Shown here: in pieces, positions 14,866 to 15,195 of the stretch
Position numbering within the stretch: position 1 is the stretch's first letter
How the letters are laid out: every line of letters begins with the position of its first letter
Assembly (NCBI GenBank): GCA_029821415.1
Contig: JALGTJ010000029.1
Location: 1 to 15,195, forward strand
Direction of reading: 5' to 3'
Length of the DNA stretch: 15,195 bases
Source: Candidatus Zipacnadia bacterium
Lineage (GTDB): Bacteria; Armatimonadota; Zipacnadia; Zipacnadales; Zipacnadaceae
The notes under the pieces: generated by a model
Told to the model about the DNA's origin: nothing
Databases searched by the model: none
Seen by the model: only the letters and a program-made list of their open reading frames with translations
Position numbers and translations under genes: made by a program

Positions 14866-15195
14866 CTAAGGGACAAAGTAGACGAAGCGACGAGGCAGCC
14901 CCAGGGCAAAGCTCACCAGATTGATCAGGCTGCCGACGGTAAACTCCCCCAGGATCAGTCCCAGGAACAACGGCACACAAAGCTGGTAGGCCTTGTGCCC
15001 GGCGTATTTGATGATACTGCTCTTAATCAACCATGCGATGAACAGAGGCATCCAGATCTCGTTCACTATCTGGCCTCGGGTGTTGGCGCTAATTGCGTAG
15101 GCCAGCGGATGAAACGGCCAATTGGCTATTCGCAATTGCATTGCGTAGAGAAACCACACGAAGACTGCGCCGATTATTATGGCCACGATTGGGCC
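14866..15195 (-). CDS. C-terminus of a polytopic membrane protein (DUF6784/DUF6785-like), cut by the window edge
   Basis: The last 109 or so residues of a gene that continues past the right edge; the GTG at 15186 is read as an internal Val codon because the frame stays open to the edge. Three hydrophobic segments are visible: IIIGAVFVWFLYAM, IWMPLFIAWLIKSSII and LCVPLFLGLILGEF, joined by NWPFHPLAYAISANTRGQ and KYAGHKAYQL. The WPxHPxxYA, WLxKxxxxxYxGxxxY and PxFLGLILGEF pattern is what I associate with the C-terminal DUF6784 domain of large membrane proteins from Planctomycetota, Armatimonadota and relatives, whose function is unknown. It is in the inner membrane. It precedes the gene at 14615 on the same strand but 250 bp separates them, so an operon link is uncertain. 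Confidence 0.7.
   Translation of the reverse strand, partial: GPIVAIIIGAVFVWFLYAMQLRIANWPFHPLAYAISANTRGQIVNEIWMPLFIAWLIKSSIIKYAGHKAYQLCVPLFLGLILGEFTVGSLINLVSFALGLPRRFVYFVP

Overview
The window looks like a chromosomal segment of an uncultivated, heterotrophic Gram-negative-type bacterium. Gene style (long secreted barrel proteins, a URO-D-fold paralogue, DegT aminotransferase, HpcH/HpaI aldolases and a C-terminal DUF6784-like membrane segment) resembles Armatimonadota, Planctomycetota or Lentisphaerota MAGs. That placement is an inference from gene families; no phylogenetic marker is present. I saw no rRNA, tRNA, CRISPR array, transposase or integrase.

Left part (1-5774, all minus strand): a tandem array of three paralogous secreted TIM-barrel proteins of the glycoside-hydrolase-like (GHL10 / family-10-like) type, read in the order 5774-4191, 4099-2525, 2472-550, followed by a 3' remnant of a fourth copy (329-153). 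The copies differ in instructive ways. The middle one lacks 26 residues that form a conserved barrel strand. The last full one lacks about 46 residues after the barrel and has gained a Pro/Ser linker plus an extra beta-sandwich domain.

Middle (5775-9561, plus strand): after a 297-bp divergent control region comes a tight operon of a DegT/DnrJ/EryC1-type PLP aminotransferase broken by an internal deletion and frameshift, a URO-D-superfamily protein that is not HemE, and an aldo/keto reductase. It ends at a strong bidirectional hairpin terminator (9532-9561).

Right part: a minus-strand pair (HpcH/HpaI aldolase then a secreted Kelch propeller) converges on that terminator. A second, divergent HpcH/HpaI aldolase homologue reads rightward, separated by about 320 bp that contain a small Cys-rich open frame and a 7-bp inverted repeat. 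It converges on a large minus-strand barrel protein with an Asp-Glu-Pro motif, and at the right edge is the C-terminus of a polytopic membrane protein.

Taken together (inference): exported barrel and Kelch proteins would act on an extracellular glycan or sugar acid, and cytoplasmic reductase, aminotransferase and 2-keto-acid aldolases would process the products. The substrate cannot be read from sequence. Several genes carry precise short internal deletions or lost ends, which is either real gene decay and remodelling after duplication, or assembly error; read mapping would decide.
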